A DNA stretch of 64,000 bases, from positions 67,146-131,145 of the forward strand of contig JAWXBM010000011.1 of assembly GCA_034440115.1 (NCBI GenBank), in the 5' to 3' direction. Numbering within the stretch: the first letter of the stretch is position 1; the number at the start of each line of letters is the position of its first letter. The notes below the pieces were generated by a model that ran no database searches, was not told the DNA's origin, and was given only the letters and a program-made list of their open reading frames with translations. Positions 1-8,958 of the stretch are shown in pieces. Source of the stretch: JAWXBM01 sp034440115. GTDB lineage: Bacteria > Pseudomonadota > Gammaproteobacteria > Xanthomonadales > SZUA-36. A program made the translations under genes and the position numbers.

Positions 1-240
1 CTATTGGCCATGCGCTACGTTGATGAAAATGGCCAGGCGGCTGAAACGTATCCGCAAAACCCGAATGGATCACCGCAAGGTATCAGCGGCCTTTGCAATG
101 AAGATGGAAGGGTTACTATATTGATGCCGCATCCTGAGCGCACCCTCAGAACGGTTAATTTTTCCTGGTCGCCAAAACAGTGGGGCCCAATGTCCCCCTG
201 GCGTCAAATGTTTCTGAATGCCCGCCACTGGACAGGATAA
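1..240 (+). CDS. purL: Phosphoribosylformylglycinamidine synthase PurL, C-terminal end (partial)
   Basis: The window opens inside this gene; about 79 codons in frame 1 remain before the TAA at 238-240. The peptide matches the end of the large, gammaproteobacterial-type PurL, which makes FGAM from FGAR, glutamine and ATP in the fourth step of purine synthesis. Visible hallmarks are the segment YPQNPNGSPQGISGL and the motif MPHPERTLRT, which carries the His and Glu of the class I glutamine amidotransferase triad; the catalytic Cys lies upstream, outside the window. The next gene starts 4 nt after the stop, so the two may be cotranscribed. Confidence 0.95.
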   Translation, partial: LLAMRYVDENGQAAETYPQNPNGSPQGISGLCNEDGRVTILMPHPERTLRTVNFSWSPKQWGPMSPWRQMFLNARHWTG

Positions 241-244
241 CGAG

Positions 245-958
245 ATGAACGAGCCTATGAAAGATGAACAAGTTGCTGCCGCGGAGCTTAACGAAGCCGA
301 CACTCTGGCCAGCGTTGCGGCCACCACTCCGGTTGGGCAGCAAGAAGAACTGAAACTCAGCGAAATGTTGATCCTTGCTTCCATGTGGATGATATTCGGT
401 TTCATGTTGTGGTTTTACCTTTCGGCGTTTCATGGTGCACCTGCCCGAATGATGGCGGATTTCTTCCTGTCGGAGATCTTGGGTGATAGTTTCCGGCAGA
501 TTATTATCGAGCCTAACCAGAACTTCCTGTTCCAGGTCGAAACCAATATCCAGTACGTATTCAGGGATGGCACTCAAGAGGCGCTGGGCTTTATCGTCAA
601 TCCACTGATTTTCAGCTACGGCCTGCCGCTGCTGTTTGGCCTGGTCATGGGCTCAGACGTGAGCTGGTTACGCAAGTTGGTCATCATGCTCATTGGATAT
701 AGCACTATCACCCTGGTTCAGGTATGGGGGGTGGTGTTCCAGTCGCTGAAAATGCTCGCCTTCAATTTTGGTGAACAAAGCCATGTGTTCGTCACGCAAG
801 CAGGGGTGTCGGATTCAACTGTCGCCCTGGGTTACCAGTTGGGCACACTGATTTTTCCTGCATTGATGCCTATCTTTGTTTGGGTGCTGACCAATCGCCC
901 ACTGGTAGAACAGTTTGTGGGCTGGAGTGCCGACGCGCTGCGCAAGGATGTAAAGTGA
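245..958 (+). CDS. Four-helix membrane protein, resembles exosortase-H-associated membrane protein
   Basis: 237 residues. The ATG at 245 is chosen because AGG at 234-236 lies a suitable distance upstream; an in-frame ATG at 218 would overlap purL. After an acidic, Ala-rich N-terminus there are four likely membrane helices (about residues 37-57, 118-135, 142-165 and 200-220). The run of features NPLIFSYGLPLL, then QVWGVVFQSLK, then ALGYQLGTLIFPALMP recalls, from memory, proteins encoded beside exosortase H, the IPTLxxWG-CTERM sorting enzyme. No exosortase gene is next to it here: the 152 bp up to gspE hold no gene I can see. The family call is tentative; that it is an integral inner-membrane protein is clear. 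Confidence 0.55.
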   Translation: MNEPMKDEQVAAAELNEADTLASVAATTPVGQQEELKLSEMLILASMWMIFGFMLWFYLSAFHGAPARMMADFFLSEILGDSFRQIIIEPNQNFLFQVETNIQYVFRDGTQEALGFIVNPLIFSYGLPLLFGLVMGSDVSWLRKLVIMLIGYSTITLVQVWGVVFQSLKMLAFNFGEQSHVFVTQAGVSDSTVALGYQLGTLIFPALMPIFVWVLTNRPLVEQFVGWSADALRKDVK

Positions 959-1110
959 TGATCAGCCTCCACACTGGAACCCCAGGATGCCATTGTTGTC
1001 TCTGGACAGGCTGGTTTGGGTTACCTGCCGGACTGGTCTATCGACTGGTCGATTGCCTTAAGCATGCCCGCGCTGGCCGGGCTGCCTTATAATTCAACCA
1101 GGATTTTTTC

Positions 1111-2898
1111 ATGGGAAACGTATTCTTGGAAGTAGCTGCAGAACTATCGCCTGAAGTAGGGCAGGAAACGGTGCAGGGAACAGTGCCGGAAGCAGCGCAT
1201 GAGATGCTGGCGGCTAACGACTCCGTTTGTGAATTCCTGTTGAACTCGAACCGGCTCAAAACCGCTGACCTGAAACGGGCTGAGACTTACCGCGAACAAA
1301 ACGGTGGAGACCTGGTCACCTTGTTGGTTCGCCTGGGCCTGGTGTCCGAACGCGATGTGGCGGAAGCAGAGTCGGAATTACTGCAACTGCCTTTGATTCG
1401 CACCGTTGATCTGCCTGACGAAGCGCCGGAGTTTCCGGGTATATCCGTGCGTTTTCTGAAACAGAACCTGATTCTGCCGGTCAGTGAAACCGACGAAGAC
1501 CTGACCGTGGTTATGGCCAATCCGCGCGACGAATTTGCTGCCCAGGCTCTGGCCATGGCCAGCGGTAAGAATATCAAACGCCAGGTAGGCATCGGTTCAG
1601 AAATTGAAAACGGTATCGAGAAACTGTTGGGTGGCGGTCGCAGTGCCATGGGTCAGATCGTTGAACGTCTGGGTGGAGAGGCGGACGCCGGTGAAGAAGA
1701 TATTGAGCACCTGCGAGACCTGGCATCCGAAGCGCCGGTTATTCGACTGGTGAACCTCATCATGCAGCGGGCGGTAGAAGCGCGGGCTTCTGATATCCAC
1801 ATTGAGCCCTTTGAAAACCGCCTGAAGGTGCGCTACCGGATTGACGGCGTGCTGCAAGAAGTAGAATCGCCACCGTCCAGCTCAACTTCAGCCGTGATCA
1901 GCCGTATCAAGATCATGGCCAAGCTGAATATTGCCGAGCGCCGCCTGCCTCAGGATGGCCGCATCATGCATCGGGTTCAGGGTAAGGAACTGGATCTGCG
2001 TGTTTCCACCATTCCCACTTCGCATGGTGAAAGTGTGGTGATGCGTATCCTCGATCGCGAGAGCATTGTGCTCGACTTTGATTCGCTGGGCTTTGATGAG
2101 CACCTGCGCAAGAAATTCGTCAAGACGCTGGAAATGCCGCATGGCATCATCCTGGTAACCGGCCCCACCGGCTCTGGTAAAACCACTACCTTGTATACCG
2201 CCCTCAGCGCGCTGAACACACCCGAGCGCAAGATCATCACCGTGGAAGATCCGGTGGAATACCAGTTGGAAGGTATTAACCAGATCCAGGCCAAATCATC
2301 CATCGGGCTGGACTTCTCGCACGCGTTACGTGCCATTGTGCGGCAGGATCCGGATGTGATCATGATCGGTGAAATGCGCGATCTGGAAACCGCCCGTATC
2401 GCCATTCAGTCCGCGTTAACGGGCCATTTGGTGCTATCCACCATTCACACCAATGACGCTGCCAGTGGCATCACACGTATGCTCGATATGGGTGTAGACG
2501 ACTACCTGCTGACCTCAACCGTCAATGCCATTCTCGCGCAGCGCCTGGTACGTACGCTCGATCCGCTTAGTCGCGAAGCCTACGACCTGTTACCCGAAGT
2601 GGCCAAAGAAATCGGTTTTACGCGTTTGGGCGCAGTTGAACGTGAGCGCTATACGGTTTATCGACCGGTTCCCACTGAGGACAATCCCAATGGTTATCGC
2701 GGACGAACCACGATCGTTGAATTGCTGTTGATGACCGACCCGATTCGCCGCCAGGTGATGAAACACGCTACTTCGGGTGAAATCCAGGATTTAGCGGTAG
2801 CGGAAGGCATGCGCACCATGTATCAGGACGGATTGGAAAAATGCCTGAGTGGCGTAACCACGCTGGATGAAGTCTTGCGCGTGACGCAGGAAAACTGA
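1111..2898 (+). CDS. gspE: Type II secretion system ATPase GspE
   Basis: 595 residues. Cytoplasmic hexameric ATPase that drives pseudopilus assembly. An N-terminal T2SSE_N-type domain (about 50-165) is followed by the ATPase: Walker A GPTGSGKTTT near residue 351, Asp box IITVEDPVEY near 376, Walker B RQDPDVIMIGEMRD near 411 and a His box STIHTNDA. The segment that normally holds the zinc-binding CxxC pairs, just before NPNGYRGRTTIVELL, has no cysteine at all. Residues 14-29 are a fourfold 4-residue repeat (PEVG, QETV, QGTV, PEAA) from a 12-bp repeat at 1150-1197. It opens the operon; the start has CCAGGA about 8 nt upstream. Its stop overlaps the gspF start by 1 nt. Confidence 0.95.
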   Translation: MGNVFLEVAAELSPEVGQETVQGTVPEAAHEMLAANDSVCEFLLNSNRLKTADLKRAETYREQNGGDLVTLLVRLGLVSERDVAEAESELLQLPLIRTVDLPDEAPEFPGISVRFLKQNLILPVSETDEDLTVVMANPRDEFAAQALAMASGKNIKRQVGIGSEIENGIEKLLGGGRSAMGQIVERLGGEADAGEEDIEHLRDLASEAPVIRLVNLIMQRAVEARASDIHIEPFENRLKVRYRIDGVLQEVESPPSSSTSAVISRIKIMAKLNIAERRLPQDGRIMHRVQGKELDLRVSTIPTSHGESVVMRILDRESIVLDFDSLGFDEHLRKKFVKTLEMPHGIILVTGPTGSGKTTTLYTALSALNTPERKIITVEDPVEYQLEGINQIQAKSSIGLDFSHALRAIVRQDPDVIMIGEMRDLETARIAIQSALTGHLVLSTIHTNDAASGITRMLDMGVDDYLLTSTVNAILAQRLVRTLDPLSREAYDLLPEVAKEIGFTRLGAVERERYTVYRPVPTEDNPNGYRGRTTIVELLLMTDPIRRQVMKHATSGEIQDLAVAEGMRTMYQDGLEKCLSGVTTLDEVLRVTQEN

Positions 2899-4112
2899 TG
2901 CCGATCTACGAATACAAGGCCGTTTCGCCTACCGGTGAAACGGTATCCGGCAGCATGGAAGCAGCCAATCTGGATCTGGTGATCCTGAAATTACAGGAAG
3001 CGGGCAACATTCCTTTGCAGGCACAGGAAGCCGGATCGGGCGGCTTGGGCCTGAAAAACTTCAGTTTTGGCCGTCGCGGCATGAATGCCCGCGAGGTTGG
3101 GGAGTTTACCCAACAACTGTCAACTCTGCTGGGCGCCGGTTTGCCATTGGACAGATCATTGCACGTACTGATGGACCTGGCGGAATCGCCGAAGATTCAA
3201 CGTACAGTAGCTGAAATCCGTGATCACGTTCGCGAAGGCGGCACCCTGTCCGATGCGCTCGAAAAGCAGCATGGGGCATTCAGCCGGTTGTTCATCAATA
3301 TGGTACGCGCAGGCGAAATCGGCGGCACGCTTGATGCTACCCTGAACCGCCTGGCGGATTATCTGGAACGCTCCAAGGAATTGAAGGACAGCGTCGTTTC
3401 AGCCCTGATCTACCCCATTCTGCTGCTGTTTCTGGCTGCTGGCTCCCTGATCCTGCTGTTGGTTTACGTTATCCCGCAATTCACGCCTATTTTTGAAGAG
3501 CTGGGTGGCGATCTGCCTACGATCACCAAAATTGTCCTTGGCGTGGGCTCGGTGCTGCAGAATTTCTGGTGGCTGTTGATCGGCATCACCGTTGTCATCG
3601 TGCTGCGTTTCCGCCGCATGTTGGCCGATGAGGAACAGCGCTTCAACTGGGATGGTCGTGTTTTGCGTATGAAGTGGGTCGGCGATCTGGTTGGCAAACT
3701 GGAAACTGCTCGCTTATCGCGCACGCTAGGCACCTTGCTGACCAATGGGGTACCGCTGCTTTCGGCACTTTCCATTGCCCGCAATGTCATAAGCAACACG
3801 GTGCTGCGCAAGGATGTGACTGATGCAACCCGTGAAGTGAAAACCGGCGGTGGCCTGGCGCGCAATCTGAGCAAAGGCGGGCGTTTTCCTCGGCTGGCAT
3901 TGCAGATGACCAGTGTGGGCGAGGAAACAGGTCAGTTGGATGTCATGTTGATGAAGGTGGCAGACACCTATGACAAAGATGTAAAAAACACTATAGACCG
4001 GCTGTTGGCCATATTTACCCCGGTCGTGACCATGCTGCTGGCCGCGATGATTGGCACCATTGTGCTGTCGGTGCTGGTGGCCATACTCAGTATCAACGAT
4101 CTGGTGGGTTGA
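2898..4112 (+). CDS. gspF: Type II secretion inner-membrane platform protein GspF
   Basis: 404 residues, the usual length. Polytopic inner-membrane protein that couples GspE to pseudopilin assembly. The start MPIYEYKAVSPTGE is typical of GspF. Two T2SSF domains are visible, each with a G-x-PL core (LGAGLPLDRSLHVL near residue 75 and LTNGVPLLSALSIA near 280). Membrane helices are at about 172-195, 213-235 and 375-400. The ATG overlaps the gspE TGA by one base (TGATG), indicating translational coupling. A second family member, the pilus protein PilC, lies at 59714-60934. Confidence 0.95.
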   Translation: MPIYEYKAVSPTGETVSGSMEAANLDLVILKLQEAGNIPLQAQEAGSGGLGLKNFSFGRRGMNAREVGEFTQQLSTLLGAGLPLDRSLHVLMDLAESPKIQRTVAEIRDHVREGGTLSDALEKQHGAFSRLFINMVRAGEIGGTLDATLNRLADYLERSKELKDSVVSALIYPILLLFLAAGSLILLLVYVIPQFTPIFEELGGDLPTITKIVLGVGSVLQNFWWLLIGITVVIVLRFRRMLADEEQRFNWDGRVLRMKWVGDLVGKLETARLSRTLGTLLTNGVPLLSALSIARNVISNTVLRKDVTDATREVKTGGGLARNLSKGGRFPRLALQMTSVGEETGQLDVMLMKVADTYDKDVKNTIDRLLAIFTPVVTMLLAAMIGTIVLSVLVAILSINDLVG

Positions 4113-4171
4113 TCAAGAGCAAAGGCAGCAAATAATTCCACCAGATGCACAGATTTTTGGAGAACGTAACC

Positions 4172-4609
4172 ATGGACAAATTGAAACAGTTGAACCGCAA
4201 CCTTCAGGTCAAGACAGTGCAGGGCGGCTTTACCCTGGTTGAACTGCTTTTGGTGCTGGTGATTCTGGCACTGATCGGTGGTCTGGTTTTGCCGGGTATT
4301 ATTGGCAAAGCTGAAGGGGCTAAAGTGAAAGCTGCTTCGTCACAAGTCAGCCGCCTGGCGATGGCGGTTGAGAGCTACTATTTGGACACCGGAACAACCC
4401 CGGAGTCTTTGGCACAGTTGGTCACCGATGGCGGCGATGCCGGCTGGAACGGGCCGTATGTGAAGGAATCCAGTCTGAAAGATCCCTGGGGACGTGAGTA
4501 CGAATTCCGTATGCCCGGTGAACATGGAGAGTTTGATATCTACTCTCTTGGCGCTGACGGACAGCCTGGCGGCGAAGACAGAAACGCCGATGTCAACAGT
4601 TGGGAATAA
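4172..4609 (+). CDS. gspG: Major pseudopilin GspG
   Basis: 145 residues from the ATG at 4172, chosen because GGAGA at 4159-4163 is well placed; an in-frame ATG at 4145 has no such site. Class 3 signal: basic leader ending GG, then FTLVELLLVLVILALIGG with Glu5 of the mature protein, so prepilin peptidase should cut after residue 19. The C-terminal half has the GspG signature: DPWGREYEFRMPGEHGEFDIYS followed by an Asp/Gly-rich calcium loop (LGADGQPGGEDRNADV). It forms the pseudopilus shaft. The peptidase is probably PilD at 58788-59654. Confidence 0.95.
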   Translation: MDKLKQLNRNLQVKTVQGGFTLVELLLVLVILALIGGLVLPGIIGKAEGAKVKAASSQVSRLAMAVESYYLDTGTTPESLAQLVTDGGDAGWNGPYVKESSLKDPWGREYEFRMPGEHGEFDIYSLGADGQPGGEDRNADVNSWE

Positions 4610-4672
4610 GGCACTGCCGCGCAGCGTCTGACTCGCGCGCCTGAATTCAAGCGCCGAAAGCCCATCACCCCG

Positions 4673-5170
4673 GTGAGAAAAATCAATGCAAAGCCAGTAT
4701 TGCCAGGCACAAGCCCATCAGCGGGCAGCCGGGCATATGGATTTACTCTGGTGGAATTGCTGGTGGTCATGGTGATCATGGCGTTGGTGCTGGGGCTGGT
4801 GGCCACTTCAATATCGCGCAATATCTCCGGCGCGGAAATGCGCAGTGCGGCGGGTAAATTGGCCGCTTCTTTGCGCTATACCCGCACCCGCGCCATTTTG
4901 GATAAGGAGGAAACGGTTTTTATGGTTGATACTGAAAGCCGCTCCTACCAGGCGCCCAAACGCGAAGCCGTCACTCTCCCTGAAGGAATGAAAGTGGCTT
5001 TAACTACCGCACGTTCCGAGCTGACCGCAGAGAGCGTAGGCGGCATACGGTTTTATCCGGATGGAGGTTCTACCGGTGGTTTTGTGGAGTTGGATGCCAA
5101 TGGAAGGGTTTATCGCATTGATGTGGCCTGGCTGACCGGTGAAGCTTCGATTCACCAGGAAGAAGACTGA
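4673..5170 (+). CDS. gspH: Minor pseudopilin GspH
   Basis: 165 residues from a GTG at 4673. The leader ends SRAYG, followed by FTLVELLVVMVIMALVLG, with cleavage expected after Gly23. The body is a GspH-type beta-rich domain (SAAGKLAASLRYTRTRAI, then EGMKVALTTA, then GGIRFYPDGGSTGG). It is a minor pseudopilin of the tip-proximal set. The 63 bp after gspG contain no obvious terminator, so the gene is probably in the same transcript. The start is the least certain part, as no clear ribosome site precedes it. Confidence 0.9.
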   Translation: MRKINAKPVLPGTSPSAGSRAYGFTLVELLVVMVIMALVLGLVATSISRNISGAEMRSAAGKLAASLRYTRTRAILDKEETVFMVDTESRSYQAPKREAVTLPEGMKVALTTARSELTAESVGGIRFYPDGGSTGGFVELDANGRVYRIDVAWLTGEASIHQEED

Positions 5171-5171
5171 G

Positions 5172-5630
5172 ATGGTCGCTAAAATGGCGCGGCTGGCCAT
5201 CAGTAAAAAGGCACAACAAGGTGGCTTCACCTTGCTGGAAGTGCTGTTGGCTTTCCTGGTGTTTGCATTGAGTTTCGCGGTGACGCTGGAAATATTGAGT
5301 GGTGCCATCCGCAATACGGCCCGGGCCAGGGAAAGCACGGAAGCCGCACTGATAGCGCAATCCCTGATGGACCAGGTGGGGCTGGATATACCCTTGGAAG
5401 CAGGTGGCGGTGCAACAGGCGAAGAGGGAAATTACCGCTGGGCCGTGGATATTTACCTTTTTGACGGTGGTGCAGAAAATTTTCGCAGTGTTGAGCTGGC
5501 TGATATTACCGGGATCGAACTGCTGGAAGTGGAGTGCGTGGTGACCTGGGGCGAGGGTGGTCGTGAACGCGCGCAAACTTTCAGTACCGTCAGAGCCATA
5601 AGCGAGAATGCTGAGGACCTGGGGTTATGA
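5172..5630 (+). CDS. gspI: Minor pseudopilin GspI
   Basis: 152 residues from the ATG at 5172, one base past the gspH stop, with AGGAAGAAG just upstream. The leader ends KKAQQGG before FTLLEVLLAFLVFALSFAV; mature Glu5 is present. The later part (TEAALIAQSLMDQVG, then YRWAVDIY) is the usual GspI layout. GspI forms the tip complex with GspJ and GspK, whose genes follow directly; the stop overlaps the gspJ start by 4 nt. Confidence 0.9.
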   Translation: MVAKMARLAISKKAQQGGFTLLEVLLAFLVFALSFAVTLEILSGAIRNTARARESTEAALIAQSLMDQVGLDIPLEAGGGATGEEGNYRWAVDIYLFDGGAENFRSVELADITGIELLEVECVVTWGEGGRERAQTFSTVRAISENAEDLGL

Positions 5631-6346
5631 GGCGCGCTGCGGGTTTTACTCTGGTTGAATTGCTGCTGGCTGTTACGTTGCTGAGCATGTTAATGGCTTT
5701 GACCTACGGGGGATTGCAGGCTGCAACCCACGCCACCGATCGTGGTCAGAAAATCCTCGAGGAAAGTGGTCGTTTGCGCATGGCTCATCAATTTGTGCGT
5801 AAGCAGATCAACCAGGCGATTCCACTGGGCTTCAATCGGGAGGAAGAATCCATTGCAAACCCGGGCGAACCAACGTTGACAGAAGTGTTTCTGGGCAGCT
5901 CCGGATCAATACGCTTTGTTGGGCCCATGCCGGGCTACCTGGGATTTGGCGGGCCACAGGTGCAGCAGCTCAATATTGTCAGCGGCAGGAATGGCAAGGA
6001 ACTGGTCCTGACCCACGCTTTGTTGCAGGGCTTCGAAGATGCCAGTCTGGATGAGCGCGACCCGATTGTGTTGATCGATCACATCGAGTCTGCTGAGTTC
6101 AAGTTTCTGGTGCGTGACGAAGACAACGAAATCGCTGGTTGGATTAGCGATTGGGAGGAAACTGGCGAGTTGCCGGTTGCCATAGCACTGGAGATTGAAT
6201 TTGAGGAAGAGGTTTACGCCGACTGGCCATTGTTGATAGCGGCAGTAAAAGTCGACCCGTCAGCGGTGACCGGGGCTTTGGGCGGTGAAAATACCTATCA
6301 ATCTGCGATTCGCGAGCTGATTGAGCAGAGGCGGCAACCGGATTGA
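5627..6346 (+). CDS. gspJ: Minor pseudopilin GspJ
   Basis: 239 residues. The very short leader MRRAAG precedes FTLVELLLAVTLLSMLMAL, giving cleavage after Gly6 and Glu5 in the mature protein. The body contains the conserved RMAHQFVRKQINQ stretch after the first helix and a long acidic beta-rich domain typical of GspJ. The ATG overlaps the gspI TGA (ATGA). GspJ joins GspI and GspK in the pseudopilus tip. Confidence 0.92.
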   Translation: MRRAAGFTLVELLLAVTLLSMLMALTYGGLQAATHATDRGQKILEESGRLRMAHQFVRKQINQAIPLGFNREEESIANPGEPTLTEVFLGSSGSIRFVGPMPGYLGFGGPQVQQLNIVSGRNGKELVLTHALLQGFEDASLDERDPIVLIDHIESAEFKFLVRDEDNEIAGWISDWEETGELPVAIALEIEFEEEVYADWPLLIAAVKVDPSAVTGALGGENTYQSAIRELIEQRRQPD

Positions 6347-7239
6347 ACACCACCTCCTCCAAACAGTCGGGTGTAGCGCTGGTTATCGTATTGTGGATCA
6401 TGTTGCTGATCACCATTACCACCAGTGCCTTTACCCTGATGGCGCGGATGGACAGTCTGGAAGCACACACCATTTTGTGGAGTACCAAGGCCAGGCTGGC
6501 GGCAGAGGCCGGTTTGAATATGGCCGTTCTTTCGCTGCGCGATCCCGATGAGCTGACCCGATTGATACCCGATGGCAGAGCCTGGGAAGTTGAATACCAG
6601 GGTGCCAAAGTCGAAGTCAGGGTGACCGATGAACGGGGCAAGCTGAATCTTAACGGGGCGGGTGAAGCGGAGTTGCTGCAACTCTTTTTGGCCAATGGGC
6701 TCGAACAGGATCAGAGTGAGTTGCTGGCTGCAGCAGTGCTCGACTGGATCGATCTGGACGAACTGCCCCGGCCCAATGGTGCTGAGTTAGCGGAGTACGA
6801 ATCGGCCGGTTACCAGGTAGGGCCTGGCAATCGCAGCTTCGTGATGGTTGAAGAACTGCTGCAGGTAATCGGTTTGCCGTGGGAGTTGTTCCAGGCCATC
6901 CAGCCCGGCTTGACAGTCTGGTCCGATGACCGTGGGCTGCCCAATCCGGCCTACGCGCCGGCCGAAGCATTGCTGGCACTGCCAGATATGACCAGGGAAC
7001 TGGCGGATGAGTTTGTGCAGGCACGCCATGAGTTGGAAACGTTGGGAGACTTGAATATCGCCTTGCCCAGTGGCCAGGTCGCCGTGGCACAGGGCATGGG
7101 GCTAACGTATAGTATCGTCGCCAAGGCCACCTTGCCGAATGGCATTTGGGACCAGATCGAGACAACGATTCGACTGGAAGGCAGCGAGAACGGACAGCCT
7201 TTTCGTATCATGCATTGGCGTGAAGGATTCCACCACTGA
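6343..7239 (+). CDS. gspK: Minor pseudopilin GspK
   Basis: 298 residues from a TTG start that overlaps the gspJ stop (TTGA). This start is needed to keep the prepilin leader: MNTTSSKQSG then VALVIVLWIMLLITITTSA, with no Glu5, as is normal for GspK, the tip subunit. The large middle insertion includes LLAAAVLDWIDLDELPRPNGAE, part of the helical domain unique to GspK, and a C-terminal helix-hairpin-helix-like stretch (LPDMTRELADEFVQARHEL). gspL starts 2 nt after the stop. Confidence 0.92.
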   Translation: MNTTSSKQSGVALVIVLWIMLLITITTSAFTLMARMDSLEAHTILWSTKARLAAEAGLNMAVLSLRDPDELTRLIPDGRAWEVEYQGAKVEVRVTDERGKLNLNGAGEAELLQLFLANGLEQDQSELLAAAVLDWIDLDELPRPNGAELAEYESAGYQVGPGNRSFVMVEELLQVIGLPWELFQAIQPGLTVWSDDRGLPNPAYAPAEALLALPDMTRELADEFVQARHELETLGDLNIALPSGQVAVAQGMGLTYSIVAKATLPNGIWDQIETTIRLEGSENGQPFRIMHWREGFHH

Positions 7240-7240
7240 T

Positions 7241-8359
7241 ATGGCTATAACGATTAAAAATAAAGTCCAATACTGGCTGGCGCGAATTCAAAATGGTCCC
7301 GTGGGTGGGTTTTTTGCCTGGTGGGGGGGCGAACTGAAACAACTGCTGCCAGAATCCTGGCAACACCGGCTGCGTCTGGCTACCCGTCGTCTGAACCTGC
7401 AAATCACTGAATCCAGCCTGCTGCTTGCGGTTGAAGACGATGATGGGATTCGACAACTGCAAGCCCTGGCGCTGGAGCAGGATAGCTTGCTGGCGCAGAA
7501 GCAATTGAAAACCCTGCTTGAGCAGGACGATTTGCATGAGTTACCTCGTTTTCTGGTGCTGGACAGTAAATGGGTGCTGCATAAGGAACTCAAACTCCCG
7601 GTTGCCGCTGAAGCCAATCTGCAGCAGGTACTGTCATTTGAAATGGACCGGCAAACGCCATTTCGGGCCAATGAAGTCTATTTCGACTGGCGCATGCTGC
7701 CCGCTGGAAACGAGGCTGGCGAAATCCGGCTCAATTTGTTGGTAGCGCCTCGTCGCCTGGTGGATCCGTTACTGGAAAAACTGGCCGCACGAGGGCTGGC
7801 ACCTGCCGGTATTGATGTGGAGCAGTCGGGTCTTAGCGCCGGTGTCAACTTGCTGCCAACTGAGCGTCGGCTGAATCCCATGCATCCTCGCACGCGGTTG
7901 AACTATGGTCTGGCAGCAGCCGTGGTTGTTCTGCTGATCGCAGCGATGTTGCAATCCTTGGGCGCACGTGCCGATCGCGTTGCCAGCCTGGAGGAAGCCA
8001 TTGCAGAAGTCCAGGATGAAGCCCGGCGGGTGCAACGTCTTAAAGAACAGGTGTCTGATACCAGTGAAGCGGCCAGCTTTCTTACCAAGCGCCGCAGCGA
8101 ATCGCCTATGGCGGTTGAAGTTCTGGCTGAAGTAACCAGCACTTTGCCCGACGGTACCTACCTCGACAGGTTGGTGGTGGGTGAAGGTAGCGTGATCATG
8201 CAGGGCAAATCCGCTAATGCGCAGCAATTGATTGAACTGGTGAACCGTTCGGACATGTTTGATGCTGCAGCGTTTCAAGGCTCCACGCGGTTGGATACAG
8301 GAACTGGTCTGGAAGTTTTTGAAGTCACCAGTACGGTGAGTGCGGGGCAACAGCCTTGA
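7241..8359 (+). CDS. gspL: Type II secretion inner-membrane protein GspL (PilN-like)
   Basis: 372 residues from the ATG at 7241, immediately after gspK; a longer frame would overlap gspK. The cytoplasmic part (1-217) is shorter than in classical GspL and resembles the actin-like/PilM end (FEMDRQTPFRANEVYFDW). One membrane helix at about 219-238 is followed by a coiled coil (240-285) and a PilN-like ferredoxin fold (VEVLAEVTSTLPDGTYLDRL, then SANAQQLIELVNRS). GspL recruits GspE to the membrane and pairs with GspM. The assignment rests on position and this layout. Confidence 0.85.
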   Translation: MAITIKNKVQYWLARIQNGPVGGFFAWWGGELKQLLPESWQHRLRLATRRLNLQITESSLLLAVEDDDGIRQLQALALEQDSLLAQKQLKTLLEQDDLHELPRFLVLDSKWVLHKELKLPVAAEANLQQVLSFEMDRQTPFRANEVYFDWRMLPAGNEAGEIRLNLLVAPRRLVDPLLEKLAARGLAPAGIDVEQSGLSAGVNLLPTERRLNPMHPRTRLNYGLAAAVVVLLIAAMLQSLGARADRVASLEEAIAEVQDEARRVQRLKEQVSDTSEAASFLTKRRSESPMAVEVLAEVTSTLPDGTYLDRLVVGEGSVIMQGKSANAQQLIELVNRSDMFDAAAFQGSTRLDTGTGLEVFEVTSTVSAGQQP

Positions 8360-8958
8360 TTGTCGCCAGTCTGAAACAAGCAAACAGCAAGCTGACAGCC
8401 GTTCTTTTGCTGGCGATTTCCCTGATTCTTGTCTACCTGCTGTGCTTTCACTGGTTTGTTCTCAGCCAACTGTCGTATGGGGAAGAAATCTCCGGATTGG
8501 AGTCGCAACTGGACCGCTATCGTAAGGTTGCGGCCCAGAAAGATCTGGTAGAAGAACAGCTCAAGTTGCTGCAAAGCCGACGCACCGAGTCCAACCTGTT
8601 CCTGACCGAAGTTGATTTCAACGAAGCAGCGGCAGCCATGTCAGAACGTTTGAGCCAGATGTTGGGCAGTTTTGCAGATGAGTCTTGTCAGATCGTCAGC
8701 CGTCAACCGGTCCGTGCCCGGGTTGTGGAGCGCTTTGAAAAAGTCACAGTGAATGTGCGCATGCGCTGTGACATCGAAGACTTGATGCAGATGTTGTACA
8801 GCCTGGAAACCGGCGTGCCGATGATTTTTGCCGAAGATCTGACGGTGATCAAGCCCAGGGCCCGGCGGCGCAGGAATGACCAGGCTGCTGATGATGGGCA
8901 GGCCCTGGATATTCGCTTCAATATGTCGGGCTATCTGCGCAGCGGCAGCGGCGCATGA
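8356..8958 (+). CDS. gspM: Type II secretion protein GspM (GspMb type)
   Basis: 200 residues from a TTG that overlaps the gspL stop (TTGA). Bitopic protein: short cytoplasmic N-terminus, membrane helix at about 14-36, coiled coil (40-75) and a small periplasmic domain. The coiled coil followed by the RRTESNLFLTE region is typical of the GspMb (T2SSM_b) branch rather than the Klebsiella PulM type. It pairs with GspL. A basic patch (PRARRRRND) lies near the C-terminus. Family assignment relies partly on gene order. Confidence 0.8.
   Translation: MIVASLKQANSKLTAVLLLAISLILVYLLCFHWFVLSQLSYGEEISGLESQLDRYRKVAAQKDLVEEQLKLLQSRRTESNLFLTEVDFNEAAAAMSERLSQMLGSFADESCQIVSRQPVRARVVERFEKVTVNVRMRCDIEDLMQMLYSLETGVPMIFAEDLTVIKPRARRRRNDQAADDGQALDIRFNMSGYLRSGSGA

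Noticed and set aside
959..1110. Possible remnant of an exosortase gene
   Set aside because: Translations of this 152-bp gap on both strands show no exosortase motif.
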